This document shows, in pieces, positions 1-9,115 of a stretch of 17,264 nucleotides of DNA. Numbering within the stretch: the first letter of the stretch is position 1; the number at the start of each line of letters is the position of its first letter. The stretch is from Dunaliella salina (taxonomy: Eukaryota > Chlorophyta > Chlorophyceae > Chlamydomonadales > Dunaliellaceae): contig MU069916.1 in NCBI GenBank assembly GCA_002284615.2, positions 223,772-241,035 on the forward strand, given 5' to 3'. The position numbers were made by a program, and so were the translations under genes. The notes below the pieces were generated by a model. It had not been told where the DNA came from, ran no database searches, and saw only the letters and a program-made list of their open reading frames with translations.

Positions 1-30
1 CGTGCGTGCGTGTGTATGTGGTGTATGTGT

Positions 31-64
<34 letters not shown>
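1..64. repeat. (GT)n microsatellite with interruptions
   Basis: GT dinucleotides with a few CGTG and TATG interruptions, running to the start of a TTGTG stretch. It lies downstream of VPS45 exon 3 and so probably in its third intron, where the sense strand reads (AC)n. The tract touches the window edge, so its true length is unknown. Confidence 0.9.
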
Positions 65-359
65 TGTGTAAAAGTTGCACAGGGCAGGGGTCGAATGCAT
101 CGTGAAAGGGAAAACAATCAGGCATCACACATTTCTGAGCACTTGGAAGCTGGCACTCGCAGAGGAAAAGTCGGAGATTGGAGAGTTAGGCGCTGGGCGG
201 GCCTCAGCATACAACATTCACCAGCTGTGCGCACAACCCTTTCTTCCGGAAAGCAGGCAGTGCGTCTTTGCACTGGGCATGCTGGTCTCTACAATTATGT
301 TTCACAGCGCTTTTTGCGACAGCAAAATGGCAGCAGCCGTGTGTGCAATATGGACTCAC

Positions 360-1987
360 ATGAACCCCTTGTATATGTTCTCTCAGCGCATCTGCTTCGG
401 CTACCTCTTGGAGGTGGATGGGACTCAGAAGGTTGGTGAAGTCTGCAAGTGGATGATCGCTAACATTTCTTGGCTACAACACATGGAGGTGCGCGCATTG
501 CAGACTTGTCAGCAGCATCACGAGGAGGGGTGTGCATAACAAATCTGTCAGCAGCATTACAAAGAGGGGTGTGCATCACACAGTCGTTAGAAGCATCACA
601 AGTTGGGTTGTGAATCACACATGCTTTAGCAGCATTACAAGGAGGGGTGTGCAAAACAAATTTGTTAGCAGCATTACAAAGAGGGGTGTGCATTGCACAT
701 TTGTCGCCAGCATCACACGGAGGGAAGTGCACCACACAATTATCAGCATCACAAGGAGGGGTGTGCATCAAGGAGGGGTGCACATGGATTTGCGCACTTC
801 ATCAGCTTTCTCTCAAAATTTTGACAGGATCACATCCGCTTCCTTGCAATCTTTGCTCTCCACTTCCCTCAAGGGCACAGGCTGTCCTCATTGCCCTGGA
901 CATGCATCAAGGAAAGAATAAAAGAAAGGAAAAACCTAGGTAGACAGAGAAACTCTCCCTACACCAACAAAGGCCATGGGCATGCATCAAGGCCTCACAA
1001 ACACCACATTGTGCCAAATTCTTTGACACAAATTTTTTTAAAAATTGCGCCAAAGGTGAGCCGAGCCTTGGGTCTGTCTCAGCAGCCTCGCTTTTGCATC
1101 TCCTTCCCTGTCATGCCTGCTCTCCAGCCACACTCAGCCACACAGAATCCCAGCACCACCTGAATGGAGGCTGGAATCCAGAAGCAAGCATGCACTCACA
1201 GACATTGCTCTGCTGGTAGCGTGGGGCCTTGAGCTCTCTTTTCAGGATTGTAATGTTGTCTCGAGTGGGCCTTAGAAGGATGATGGCCTGCATGCAAGCA
1301 GGCAAGCACAAGGCTTCTGTACACAAGAGGAGTTCAAGGGTGCATGTGAATGAACAAACTGAGGGGGACTGTTGACCTCAATACACCTCACTTTCATGGC
1401 ACTAATGACACATCCTTCCCTGTATTTTATGTTTGGACTTGAGCAGGTCGTTTGAGCAATCTATCTGCTATGTCTTTTTCTTTCTCCTCCAGTGCAGTCC
1501 ACTTGAACCTTGAAAAAAACAAGCAACAATCCTGCTTTATGCCACTCCAGAAATCACACTCAGGAAGTCTTGCACCCAACTCAAGCAACCTAGTACGGAT
1601 GATACAATTAGAAGCTTATCTCCTTCATGCACACAGTAGCTGTCGGATGCACCAGGAACAAACACCAAGACTGAACATGACAAACTTGCTTCTCCATTTG
1701 CACCTTCAGATGAGCCCTTCCAGCATGCTTTGCACTGACAACTTTTGCTAAGTCCTATGAGCAGAGAATCTGCACCACACCTTTAGCTCCTGGTGGCTTT
1801 TCTTGCTTGAAGTGGGGTGGTCCAGCTGCTCAACATGCACCACATCCCTGTCTGCTAGCTCCGACCTGCCCAGCAGCATGCTGCACATGCGCATCGTGTC
1901 CTTGTCCACGAGCAGCGCCTTGTAGCCCGGCACTGCGCTGAGTGCACTGTAAATGTAGGCGCGCAGCAGCTGCACCAGGTCCAACAT
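360..1987 (-). CDS. VPS45: VPS45-like Sec1/Munc18 (SM) protein, exons 1-3, 5' part only
   Basis: Three exons read on the minus strand: 1987-1781 (69 codons), 1287-1200 (29 codons plus 1 nt) and 442-360 (completes 28 codons). They give residues 1-126, and the rest lies off the left edge. Donors are GTGTGG after exon 1 and GTGAGT after exons 2 and 3; acceptors are GCATGCAG and CTTGCAG, and the phases join without a break. Visible signatures: MLDLVQLLRAYI at the start, YKALLVDKDT near 22-31, AIILLRPTRDN spanning the exon 1/2 join, then VYFTNLLSP and EVAEAD in exon 3. This order matches the N-terminal domain of VPS45, the SM protein that binds Tlg2/syntaxin-16-type SNAREs in trans-Golgi to endosome fusion (family knowledge). 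VPS33, SLY1 and SEC1 are paralogues, but the LRPT...N and AEAD pattern fits VPS45 best. The gene is divergent to the KH-WW gene, with 272 bp between start codons. Confidence 0.85.
511..780. repeat. 39-bp minisatellite, about 7 units
   Basis: Units begin at 511, 550, 589, 628, 667, 706 and about 742, each starting near AGCAGCAT(C/T)ACAA and containing GAGGGGTGTGCA. The period is exactly 39 bp for the first six units, then 36, and the array ends in a partial GGAGGGGTGCAC copy. Units differ by scattered substitutions. Because 39 is divisible by 3, 13-residue repeat ORFs stay open on both strands, which explains the apparent repetitive proteins here. It lies inside VPS45 intron 2 (443-1199). Confidence 0.9.
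930..972 (+). repeat. Dispersed repeat, copy 1 (partner at 16999-17041)
   Basis: A stretch containing GCAGAGAAACTCTCCCTACA-like sequence (here GACAGAGAAACTCTCCCTAC) preceded by AAAAAC and a CTAGGTAG/CTACGTAG block. It recurs in the same orientation at the other end of the window. About 36 of 43 positions match by eye. It sits within VPS45 intron 2. Both copies could be remnants of the same transposable element end; the family is not recognised. Confidence 0.6.
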
Positions 1988-2259
1988 GGTTGGGTGTTGG
2001 AGCTTGGCTTCTGGATTTCTTGCTGCTCTAGCTCAAAAGCAAGGGACAGCGCATTGCTCTTGTAAGCAAGCAGTGTCCAAGGGAAAGCATGTTTTCATAG
2101 ACAACAGCTTTCTGTGTATGATTAATTTTGGCCATGTAGGCTGAACATATCAGAATTAATTGATTGGGCGATCTACATCAAAGGGCTGTGCTTTGACTCC
2201 TCCTCCACCCCATTTTCTTTCATATACAGCACAGCCTGCTCCCTTTCAACGTCAAAGTT
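1988..2259. promoter_or_regulatory. Divergent intergenic region, probable shared promoter
   Basis: Only 272 bp separate the VPS45 start codon (minus, 1987) from the KH-WW start codon (plus, 2260). Both 5' UTRs and both core promoters must fit here unless upstream noncoding exons exist. An AT-rich segment lies near 2119-2165, and TGATTGG at 2160-2166 is a CCAAT box when read on the minus strand. No convincing TATA box was seen. A TTTCATATACAG acceptor-like sequence at about 2217-2228 could mark a 5' UTR intron of the KH-WW gene. The promoter role is inferred from position. Confidence 0.5.
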
Positions 2260-3594
2260 ATGTCCACAGAGCAGCCTCAGGAGCAGCCTCAACAAGAACA
2301 GCCTCAGCAGGAGCAGCCTCAGCAGGAACAACCCCCCCAGGAGCAGCCTCAGCAGGAGCAACCCCCCCAGGAGCAGCCTCAGCAGGAGCAAACCCCCCAG
2401 GAGCAGCCTCCTCAGCAGGAGCAGCAGCCTCCCCAGGAGCAGGAGCAGGAGCAGCAGCCCCCCCCGGAGCAGCCAGCCAAGGAGGAGCAGCAGCCCCCGC
2501 AGCAGGAGCAACAACCTCCCCAACAGGAGCAGCCTGCTGCCGAAACAAATAATACCGAGCAGCAGCACCCCCCCAAGCAGCAGCAAGAGCAGCCCCCTGC
2601 CGAAACAAATAATACCGAGCAGCAGCAGCAGCAGCAGCAACCCCCGCAGCAGGAGCAGCCTCCTTCCGAAACAAATAATACCGAGCAGCAGCAGGAGCAA
2701 AAACCCCCGCAGCAGGAACAGCCCGTGAACATGGCGGAGCAGCAGCAGAACTTCGCCGCTGCTGCCGCGCAGGCCGCGCAGCTCGCAGCCAAATTCGGGG
2801 CTGAGTCCGGGAAGCGCAAGTTCGATGGCGAGGAGGGGCCGGACAGCAAGCGCCAGAACACGGAGGTGTGTGTACATGATGTGCTGCTTTCATGCGTGCA
2901 TCAGCGCACAGAATCAACGCAGTGGGGTGCTGTCGTGGCCTGAGGGCAAGCGCTGCAGCAGCGATCAAGCGTCGCATGCAACTCCCCATGGGCATGGCAA
3001 CGGCTAATTCAGCCCCTCCCCCTTCTCCACCTCGCAGGGCCTGCAGGGCACGACTACAACCGGGCTGGACGGGCAGGTGACCTTCACCTTGATGTGCGCA
3101 CCCGACAAGGTAGGCATGCAAGCGGGGGCATGCATGGGTGGGGGTTGGGGCACTGTTGATGGATGCCATGGCTGCCTCACTCCGACATCATACGATGGGG
3201 ATGGTGAAGCAGCAGAAGCAGTTGCCCTCTATACACTCATCCGCACGCTCTCTCGTCCCTCTTGACGTGCATCAGGTGGGCCGCATCATCGGCAAGGCCG
3301 GCGTGACCATCAAGGAGCTGGAGGCCAGGACGGGCGTGCGCGTGCAGGTCGACCACAAGGCCGGCACGGACTTGAAGCCAGTGCACCTCATCGGGAGCGG
3401 GACCGCCGTGGAGCAGTGCAAGGCGCTGGTGCACGAGGTGCTCACCAGCGAGACCGGCAGCCTGTCGTCCGCTGGGGGCGAGACCGTGCGCAAGGTGCCC
3501 TGCCCGCCCGGCATCGTGGGCCGCATCATCGGCCGCGGCGGCGAGACCATCCGCAGCCTACAGTCAGGCAGCGGCGCGCACATCATGGTGGACC

Positions 3595-3675
<81 letters not shown>

Positions 3676-4978
3676 AGGCCTCTATGAAGTGCTCCAGTGT
3701 ACATCATAAGGGCGGCGTGTGAATACTCTGTGCAGCCAGCTGAAACTGATGGGCGCACCCCTCAGTGTGAAGCACTGAGTTCTCAGACGAGCCCATTATT
3801 TTCAGCTGTCTGCACAAGTAATTCCTCTAGTGCTTGCTGCATGGAGGTTGAAAGGCACCCATGGAGAGTTTCAATGCAACGTGTGTCCTTGGGCTCCATG
3901 GTGCGCAGCCAGACTAGCCGTGTTGCATCTGGCACATGTGTGCGCAATTGTTGTCGCATACCTCGTATACTGGTACTTAGTGCCTACGTCTTCATGCCTG
4001 TCTTCCTTGCAGAACTTCCCACCTGACCAGAACCGTGAGATTACCATCTCGGGTCGAGCAGACTGCGTAGACCGTGCCACCCGCATGGTCAATGACCTTG
4101 TTAGTGGAGACCCAGCGAGCGCACAGCAAGTCATTCAAAAGGTGCTGGATGAGGGGAGAGAGGGGAGAAAGGGTACATTGCATCATTTTTCCGGGCCCCC
4201 TGCAGGCACTGGAACTTCAAGCAAATTTTTAAGCTCCCAGAGCTTAGCCTCGGACGGGCACAGTTCCTGGAGCTTCTGGATGCAAGCTTGTGGGTTTAGA
4301 ATCCTTGATAAGAGAGAGAGAGAGGGAGCGACATTGCGGTAGGAAGGAATAGTGATTGTGGCACTCTCGCACATGGAAGTGTGCCTGCCCTTCATTGGTT
4401 TGTTGCGGTATTGTCATCCTTAGCAGAAAATCCTGAAATTGCTGAATTTTTGCATCTTGCAATGTAAGAATCTATCAACGTTTTGTTGCCTTGCCTGCCC
4501 ACTGCCCTCCAGGCTGTGGATTTGTGAGCTGCCAACACGAGTACATGCTTGCGCCGATGTTCAAATGTTTCAAGTTGTCCACCACACACATGCTGTTCTG
4601 CCTGCAGTACGGTGTGGGCACCACCCGCACCATAGATTGCCCCAAGTCTGTGGTGGGGCGCGTAATTGGTAAGGGCGGAGAGACCATCAAGGGCTTGCAG
4701 AAGCAGTTCAGCACGAGCGTGCAAATCGACCAGACTGTGAACCCCTGCAAGATCACGGTGGCCGGCCCCACGCAAAACGTCATGAACTGCCAAGCAGCCA
4801 TCGAGGATGTGATGGAAGACAGGCCTGCAATGGGCATGGGCATGGGAATGGGCATGCCAGGTGAGCAACAGGCGGTGCTCGCTGAGTTTAGGCATTGAAG
4901 ATGACCAGTAGGGGCCAACATGCCATTTCATCTTAAAGACGAGATGCTCAACTCATACATGTGTTTTCTTGGAACACG

Positions 4979-5030
<52 letters not shown>

Positions 5031-8000
5031 CCGGTCGCTCAGCATGGAAGCAGAAAAAGAGCAGCATGCAAAACGCTGTTTCACATCGTGTTTGTCAGGA
5101 ATGTTTTGTGTTGATTTAAAGAACCTCCCTTTCAAGCAGCTGGCACGTGAACGGATTCCCTTCCCTTTCAATGGTGCTTCCACGTGATATTTCAGTCGTA
5201 CCTGTGTTTAAATATGTGGATGACAAGCATCTGGACACCTTCCCCTCAATTCACTTATTGACGACTGATTTTGATTGATGGGAAGGCGTCCAGATCCTCA
5301 TTGTTTTTCTATTTCATATTCTGTCGACCCAGACATGAATGCACGGCATAAAGAGTTGGAAATCCATACCTAGTGTGCATTCACTTTTTATAAGGAAGGG
5401 ATTGCAATTAAGCCTCATGTCTCTCGTAAACACTGTGAAACATGAGAGTGACAAGCCCCAGGAGTGACTTGCATTAACAGTCCCGGGGTGCTTGCCTGCT
5501 TTCTTGCTTTCATCTTACTAAAGTGCATTCTTGCTCTCATCTTACCAGAGTGTGCAAGCACCGTATTCTCATTAAGAGTGAATCTGAATTCTGATGCTGA
5601 GAATACTGCTATTGGGGCCTCGCTGATCTTAGCGGCTCTCACTGCAATCGCGTTCCAGCGAAGGTGCTCTTGTTTTATTTAAATTTCTCATCAGGGTTGA
5701 ACGGGTACTAGATCACGAGTGCCTTAGGTGCAGACGAGGCAAGTGTTCCATTTGCTGTGGCGCTTGCGAGGTTCAAAGGGGGCTTCCGTAACATATTAAG
5801 TATCCAGGCACCCAATCTACCTGCCATGCAGCTCTTCCAGATCCCAGCCTCGTGGCGGACCAAGTGTTTGTTGATCTCAGCACGCTGTAAATGCAGATGC
5901 TGAGGTCTACAGACACTTGGCCAGCAGCGAGGCTGGACTCGGGGAGTCAGAGGATACAGTCTGCTTATTTTCTCTCTTCTCCCTTTCTGAACAAGCAGCG
6001 CAGACAAAGTGGGTCATACCAAGTCAAGGATCCATATTTTTGTGGCAAACAAAATTCAGTTTATTGAGTAACCAACATGTGCTGGCTCATGTCCATAACT
6101 TCTTTCCATTTTGACCTTTCCATTTCGACAATTTGAGAGGTGGATAGGCAAATGTAAAAACAAAGGAGCTCGACTAGTTGATGGGCAAAGGTCCACACTG
6201 TCTGGGTTGAAGTGCGCGTCGCGGCTGCTGACAGCATGCTAGTGCCCTTTTCCATGTACGCCAGGCTGCCAAAATCGTTGAGTAAAAGCAAAAATGTTAT
6301 TTGTAGTGTCCTCATTCTTAACCTGAATCACCTCTGAAACTGTCCTATAATGCCGTTGCCTGGACCCTGGACCACCCCGAAATGCCCATTTATTTCTCAC
6401 TCGTGTGTGCCGCTGCAGGCGGCCGCCCACCATTCAACCCAGCCATGTTCGGCGCACCTGGTCCTTACGGTGCTGCGCCTTATGGAGCTCCTTATGGGGC
6501 AACCCCCTATGGCGCTCCAGGTGAGAAGAGGTGCATGGATATCTGTGGGTGTAGTGTGGGCAAGGTTGGCCTGGTCTTACTTTGCTGTGCCTCATTAAGC
6601 TCTTTGTGGGAAGCCCTCGAAGGCGCTGCAGGTGAAATGAGATGCGCAGGCATGTTTGGGTACATCTTGTTGGTGAGGTTGGCCCAGTCCTTACGATTCT
6701 GCGCCTCATGAAGCTCCTGATGCGGCAGCCTTCTATGGTGCTGCAGGTGTGTGGAGATGCAAAGGCACCTTCAGGTACATCTTGTCGGTGAGGTTGGCCC
6801 AGTCCTTATGGTGCTGCGCCTTACAGAGCTCCTTTTAAGGTAGCCCCGTATGGCGCTTCGTGTGAGAAAGGGTTGCAAGGTGATGAGTGGGTACACTTGG
6901 TCGGTGAGGTTGGCCCATTCCCTTCTATGCTGCGCCCTTCAAAGCTCCTGAGGTAGCAGCCCTGTATGGTCCTATAGGTAAGGAAGGAGATGCACAGTGA
7001 AGTGTGGGTAAATTTTGTTGGTGATCTGGTTTGGCCTGGGGTTGGGAAAAAATGGATGTTATTCATGAGGAGCCTTTTGAGAGGCAACCAGGCACCAGGG
7101 GACTGAGTATTCTTGCTCGACTGGCACAACCTAGGGTCTGAGTGTCTGCATCATGAGTGCCTTTTTGCCTGTGCGCGGTGTGTGGACAAGCGAACCTCTT
7201 GAAGTGGCACGTGGGGGATGCTGTCAGTAAACACACTCAGCGAGTACAATTCTTGATGATACACACCGTGAACTATGTTATAACTCCTTGTAGTGGCAGT
7301 TTCAGGAACCAAAGACCCTCAGAAAGTGTCCTTTCAGGAGGTTCGATTGTTTACGTCGTGCACTAAGAAGTTATGTCATCATTGATCATCATTGAGTATG
7401 TAAAGAACATCGGAACATGTAATACCTTCCAGTGTGCCAAGCGAGACAGGTGTAGGGCAAGACAGCTGTGATATGTGTGGTTGGAGCTTTTTTTTTATCT
7501 GCATGCCGCGGAGACAGAAAGCTTGTTTGGAAAGGACCTTCAGAATGGGAGACAAATCAAAGGACTGATTACTTGAGCAACAAACAAAATCCTTCCTACG
7601 GTATTTTATTGTGTGGATTTTCGTAAGCGCCTCCAGCAGCAAGCACAGGCAAGGTCCCAGAGCGTGGATGGACTACCCTAAAGCGAGTGAGAAACATACA
7701 TGCACAATAGCTCCAGGGTCGGACAAATGGTCATTGCAGGAAGTCTGAAGTGTGGGAACTGAGTCAGCTGGAAAAGAATTAGGACATTGCAACATCGATT
7801 ACTTAAAGATTATTGCAGCCCAACAGAGGGCAGTTAGCACCTTTCTCCTCCCCATATCCACCTGCCCTCTTCCTTGCCTTCCTGATGCTGCTTTGATGTG
7901 TGAACTCCACATCAGCCACTGCTCGTGCATGCCAGCTGCTCTTGTCATACCTCAACTTCGCAAATAGCTGTTTCTGACTGTATGTTCCTGTCTGTCCCTG

Positions 8001-8284
8001 TGCATGCAGCCCCAGTGTAAGAAAATTGGTGCTGCTTTTTGCGCAAAATCCTCGCCATCCACGGCTTCGTGCATGCTTGCAGGGCTCATCATACTGATTT
8101 TGCAACTCGTTTTTGACTGTATGCTCCTGTCCACCCTTGCCCATGCAGCCCCAGCGTACGGGGGATTCCCTGGTGCTGCTGCCTACCCCCCTGCCCCTGC
8201 AGCAGCCAACCCTTACGCCGCTGCCATGCCCCAGCCAAACCCCTACGTGCCCCCTGCCTACAGCCAGCCAGCAGCTGCATATCC

Positions 8285-8352
<68 letters not shown>

Positions 8353-9115
8353 GTCCTTGGGTGATAGTAGTTGTGAAGTGCTGTGATGAGCCATCCTGTG
8401 CGCGGATGCAGTTGTGAGCGCGTGTTGCCATGTGTGAACCCTGACAAGACACACAACCTGGGGCTTGGCAGTCTGGATGACTGCAGCACTCTCAGTACTC
8501 ACATGCAGATCTCATCCATCACAGTGAATATTACGATGGATCAGGTCTGCATGTGTGGGCACTGAGGGTGCGGCAGGCATCCAGACTGCTAGCCCTAGGT
8601 TGAGTATCTCCTCAGGGTTAACACATCACAACGCGCACAATGCGCACTCACAACTGCATCCACGGCAATGAGGGTGCTTGTCTTGTTTCCAGACAAGCCC
8701 CCTCCTTAATTCATCAACCAGGCAGGAGTCTGTATGACGTGTACTCGTCCGCGCTCTGAGCCTGTCCTCTTCTTTCAGAATCAGGGCAGGAAAGATCATG
8801 ACATAGGTCTCCCCTGCTTCATCACTTTGATGTCCTGCCTGTGCATGTAAGCATGTTCCGCAGCTCGCATGGAAGACAAGCCTGTCTGTATTCCCCCTCC
8901 TTGAAACAGGCTATGGCGGTGCTGCCCCAGACCCCTACGCTGCCGCAGCAGCTGCTGCTCAATTTGGTGCTGCTGCTGCCGCCCCTGCTGCAGCTGCTGC
9001 TGCCCCTGCAATGCCCAGCGTATGGCAAGCACTGCAAGATGACCAGGGCCGTACCTACTACTACAACTCCCAGACGGGGGTGAGCCAGTGGGAGAAGCCG
9101 GCTGAGATGCCATGA
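2260..9115 (+). CDS. Three-KH-domain, WW-domain RNA-binding protein (FUBP/KSRP-like), 8 exons, 608 aa
   Basis: Exons: 2260-2865, 3038-3109, 3276-3596, 4013-4141, 4608-4860, 6419-6520, 8149-8286, 8910-9115 (TGA). All introns are GT-AG. The first four joins are phase 0 and the last three phase 1, so the frame is unbroken. Residues 1 to about 155 are Gln/Pro/Glu-rich with three ETNNTEQQ repeats. KRKFD and SKRQ near 190-200 look like a nuclear signal. KH1 (about 215-283) has GKAG at 232-235, KH2 (about 298-370) has GRGG at 312-315, and KH3 (about 382-447) has GKGG at 397-400; all three GXXG loops are intact. An MGMGMGMGMP run and a Pro-Tyr-Gly/Ala linker follow, then Ala runs. A WW domain lies at about 579-604 (W579, YYYN, W601, then P604). 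KH repeats bind single-stranded RNA or DNA and WW domains bind proline-rich partners (family knowledge). A nuclear RNA-processing role is inferred. No exact gene name is recognised. Exon 1 start: first ATG in the open frame. Confidence 0.9.
2280..2730 (+). repeat. CAG/CCT-rich coding repeat of exon 1
   Basis: Short imperfect repeats of the form CAGGAGCAGCCTCAG encode a PQQEQ-type polypeptide. Three longer units then each contain GAAACAAATAATACCGAGCAG (ETNNTEQ). The low-complexity DNA also keeps long antisense frames open, and those are not genes. Copy number is likely to vary between strains. Confidence 0.85.
3597..3674 (+). repeat. (GT)39 at the 5' splice site of intron 3
   Basis: Thirty-nine uninterrupted GT units start exactly at the donor dinucleotide after the CAG that ends exon 3 (KH2). 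The first GT must be the donor for the KH2 reading frame to join exon 4 (AACTTCCC...) in phase. The intron is 3597-4012. Any GT in the tract could serve as donor, but use of a later one would add Val/Cys residues or shift frame. Confidence 0.95.
4983..5028 (+). repeat. (CA)23 microsatellite in intron 5
   Basis: An uninterrupted CA tract preceded by ACGCACG, lying about 120 bp after the intron 5 donor (4861). On the sense strand it is CA, the opposite of the GT tracts that sit at donors elsewhere in the gene. Confidence 0.95.
5229..5295. repeat. Small inverted repeat in intron 5
   Basis: Arms ATCTGGACACCTTCCC (5229-5244) and GGGAAGGCGTCCAGAT (5280-5295) pair with one mismatch. TCAAT/ATTGA extends the stem inward, leaving a loop of about 23 nt. 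It could be a transposon end or simply a stable intronic hairpin. Confidence 0.7.
5501..5554. repeat. 27-bp tandem duplication in intron 5
   Basis: TTCTTGCTTTCATCTTACTA at 5501 is repeated from 5528 as TTCTTGCTCTCATCTTACCA, with 27-bp spacing. There are two units with a few substitutions. No function is suggested. Confidence 0.75.
6440..6985 (+). repeat. Tandem array of exon-6-like copies (about 115-bp unit, 5 copies)
   Basis: Exon 6 (6419-6520) is followed in intron 6 by four degenerate copies of its 3' half and flanking donor. Donor-equivalent positions are 6521, 6632, 6747, about 6862 and 6978, so the spacing is 111-116 bp. Each copy keeps a (T)TTA(C/T)G(G/A)T...GCGCCT...AGCTCCT...GCAGCC...TATGG core, and copies 3-5 share a GGTGAGGTTGGCCCA lead-in. 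Copies 3, 4 and 5 translate without stops in the exon 6 frame (for example PSPYDSAPHEAPD, PSPYGAAPYRAPF, PIPFYAAPFKAPE). Copy 2 is 2 nt shorter and frameshifted. They are decayed duplicate exons or unused/alternative exons; cDNA is needed to tell. Confidence 0.75.
7875..8200 (+). repeat. Tandem duplication of the exon 7 acceptor region (period about 140 bp)
   Basis: The segment ending TGACTGTATG(T/C)TCCTGTC...CATGCAGCCCCAG(T/C)GTA occurs twice, with AG acceptors at 8009 and 8148. GTGCTGCT...GCATGC blocks at about 7884, 8028 and 8172 suggest a third, more degraded upstream copy. The acceptor at 8148 opens exon 7 in phase. The one at 8009, with an equally good CATGCAG, would read GCC CCA GTG TAA from the phase-1 join and stop at once. 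The upstream copy is therefore a decoy or poison-exon candidate. Confidence 0.75.
8287..8348 (+). repeat. (GT)31 at the 5' splice site of intron 7
   Basis: Thirty-one uninterrupted GT units begin exactly at the donor after TATCCAG, the end of exon 7. Intron 7 runs 8287-8909. This is the second intron of the same gene whose donor is the first unit of a long GT tract. Confidence 0.95.
8404..8661 (+). ncRNA. Long intronic hairpin, candidate miRNA/siRNA precursor
   Basis: Left arm 8404-8520 and right arm 8535-8661 are near-complementary over about 120 nt with a loop of about 14 nt (8521-8534). The outer 15 bp (8404-8418 with 8647-8661) are perfect. A mid-stem block GCAGTCTGGATG pairs perfectly, and CACATGCAGA and ATCCATC pair near the loop. 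Mismatches are single and scattered, with one asymmetric bulge of about 9 nt near 8422/8635. The hairpin is wholly inside intron 7 of the KH-WW gene on the sense strand. Intron-borne long hairpins are known miRNA sources in Chlamydomonas. Expression is unknown, and a MITE or simple inverted duplication is the alternative. No TA or other duplication was noted at the arm ends. Confidence 0.6.

Noticed and set aside
460..783. Repetitive protein MHTPPCNAA... and a second one on the plus strand
   Set aside because: Both are by-products of a 39-bp minisatellite in an intron. A CRISPR array was also excluded because units are contiguous and diverged, with no unique spacers.
2173..3169. Long minus-strand open frames (234 and 303 codons) opposite exon 1
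   Set aside because: They are mirror images of the CAG/CCT coding repeat, giving Leu-rich or Ala/Pro-rich low complexity. The plus frame continues in phase into KH domains.
3564..3758. Poly(Thr-His) and poly(Val-Cys) ORFs over GT/CA tracts (also at 4920-5183 and 8089-8502)
   Set aside because: Dinucleotide repeats keep several frames open. All lie in introns defined by phase-consistent splice sites.
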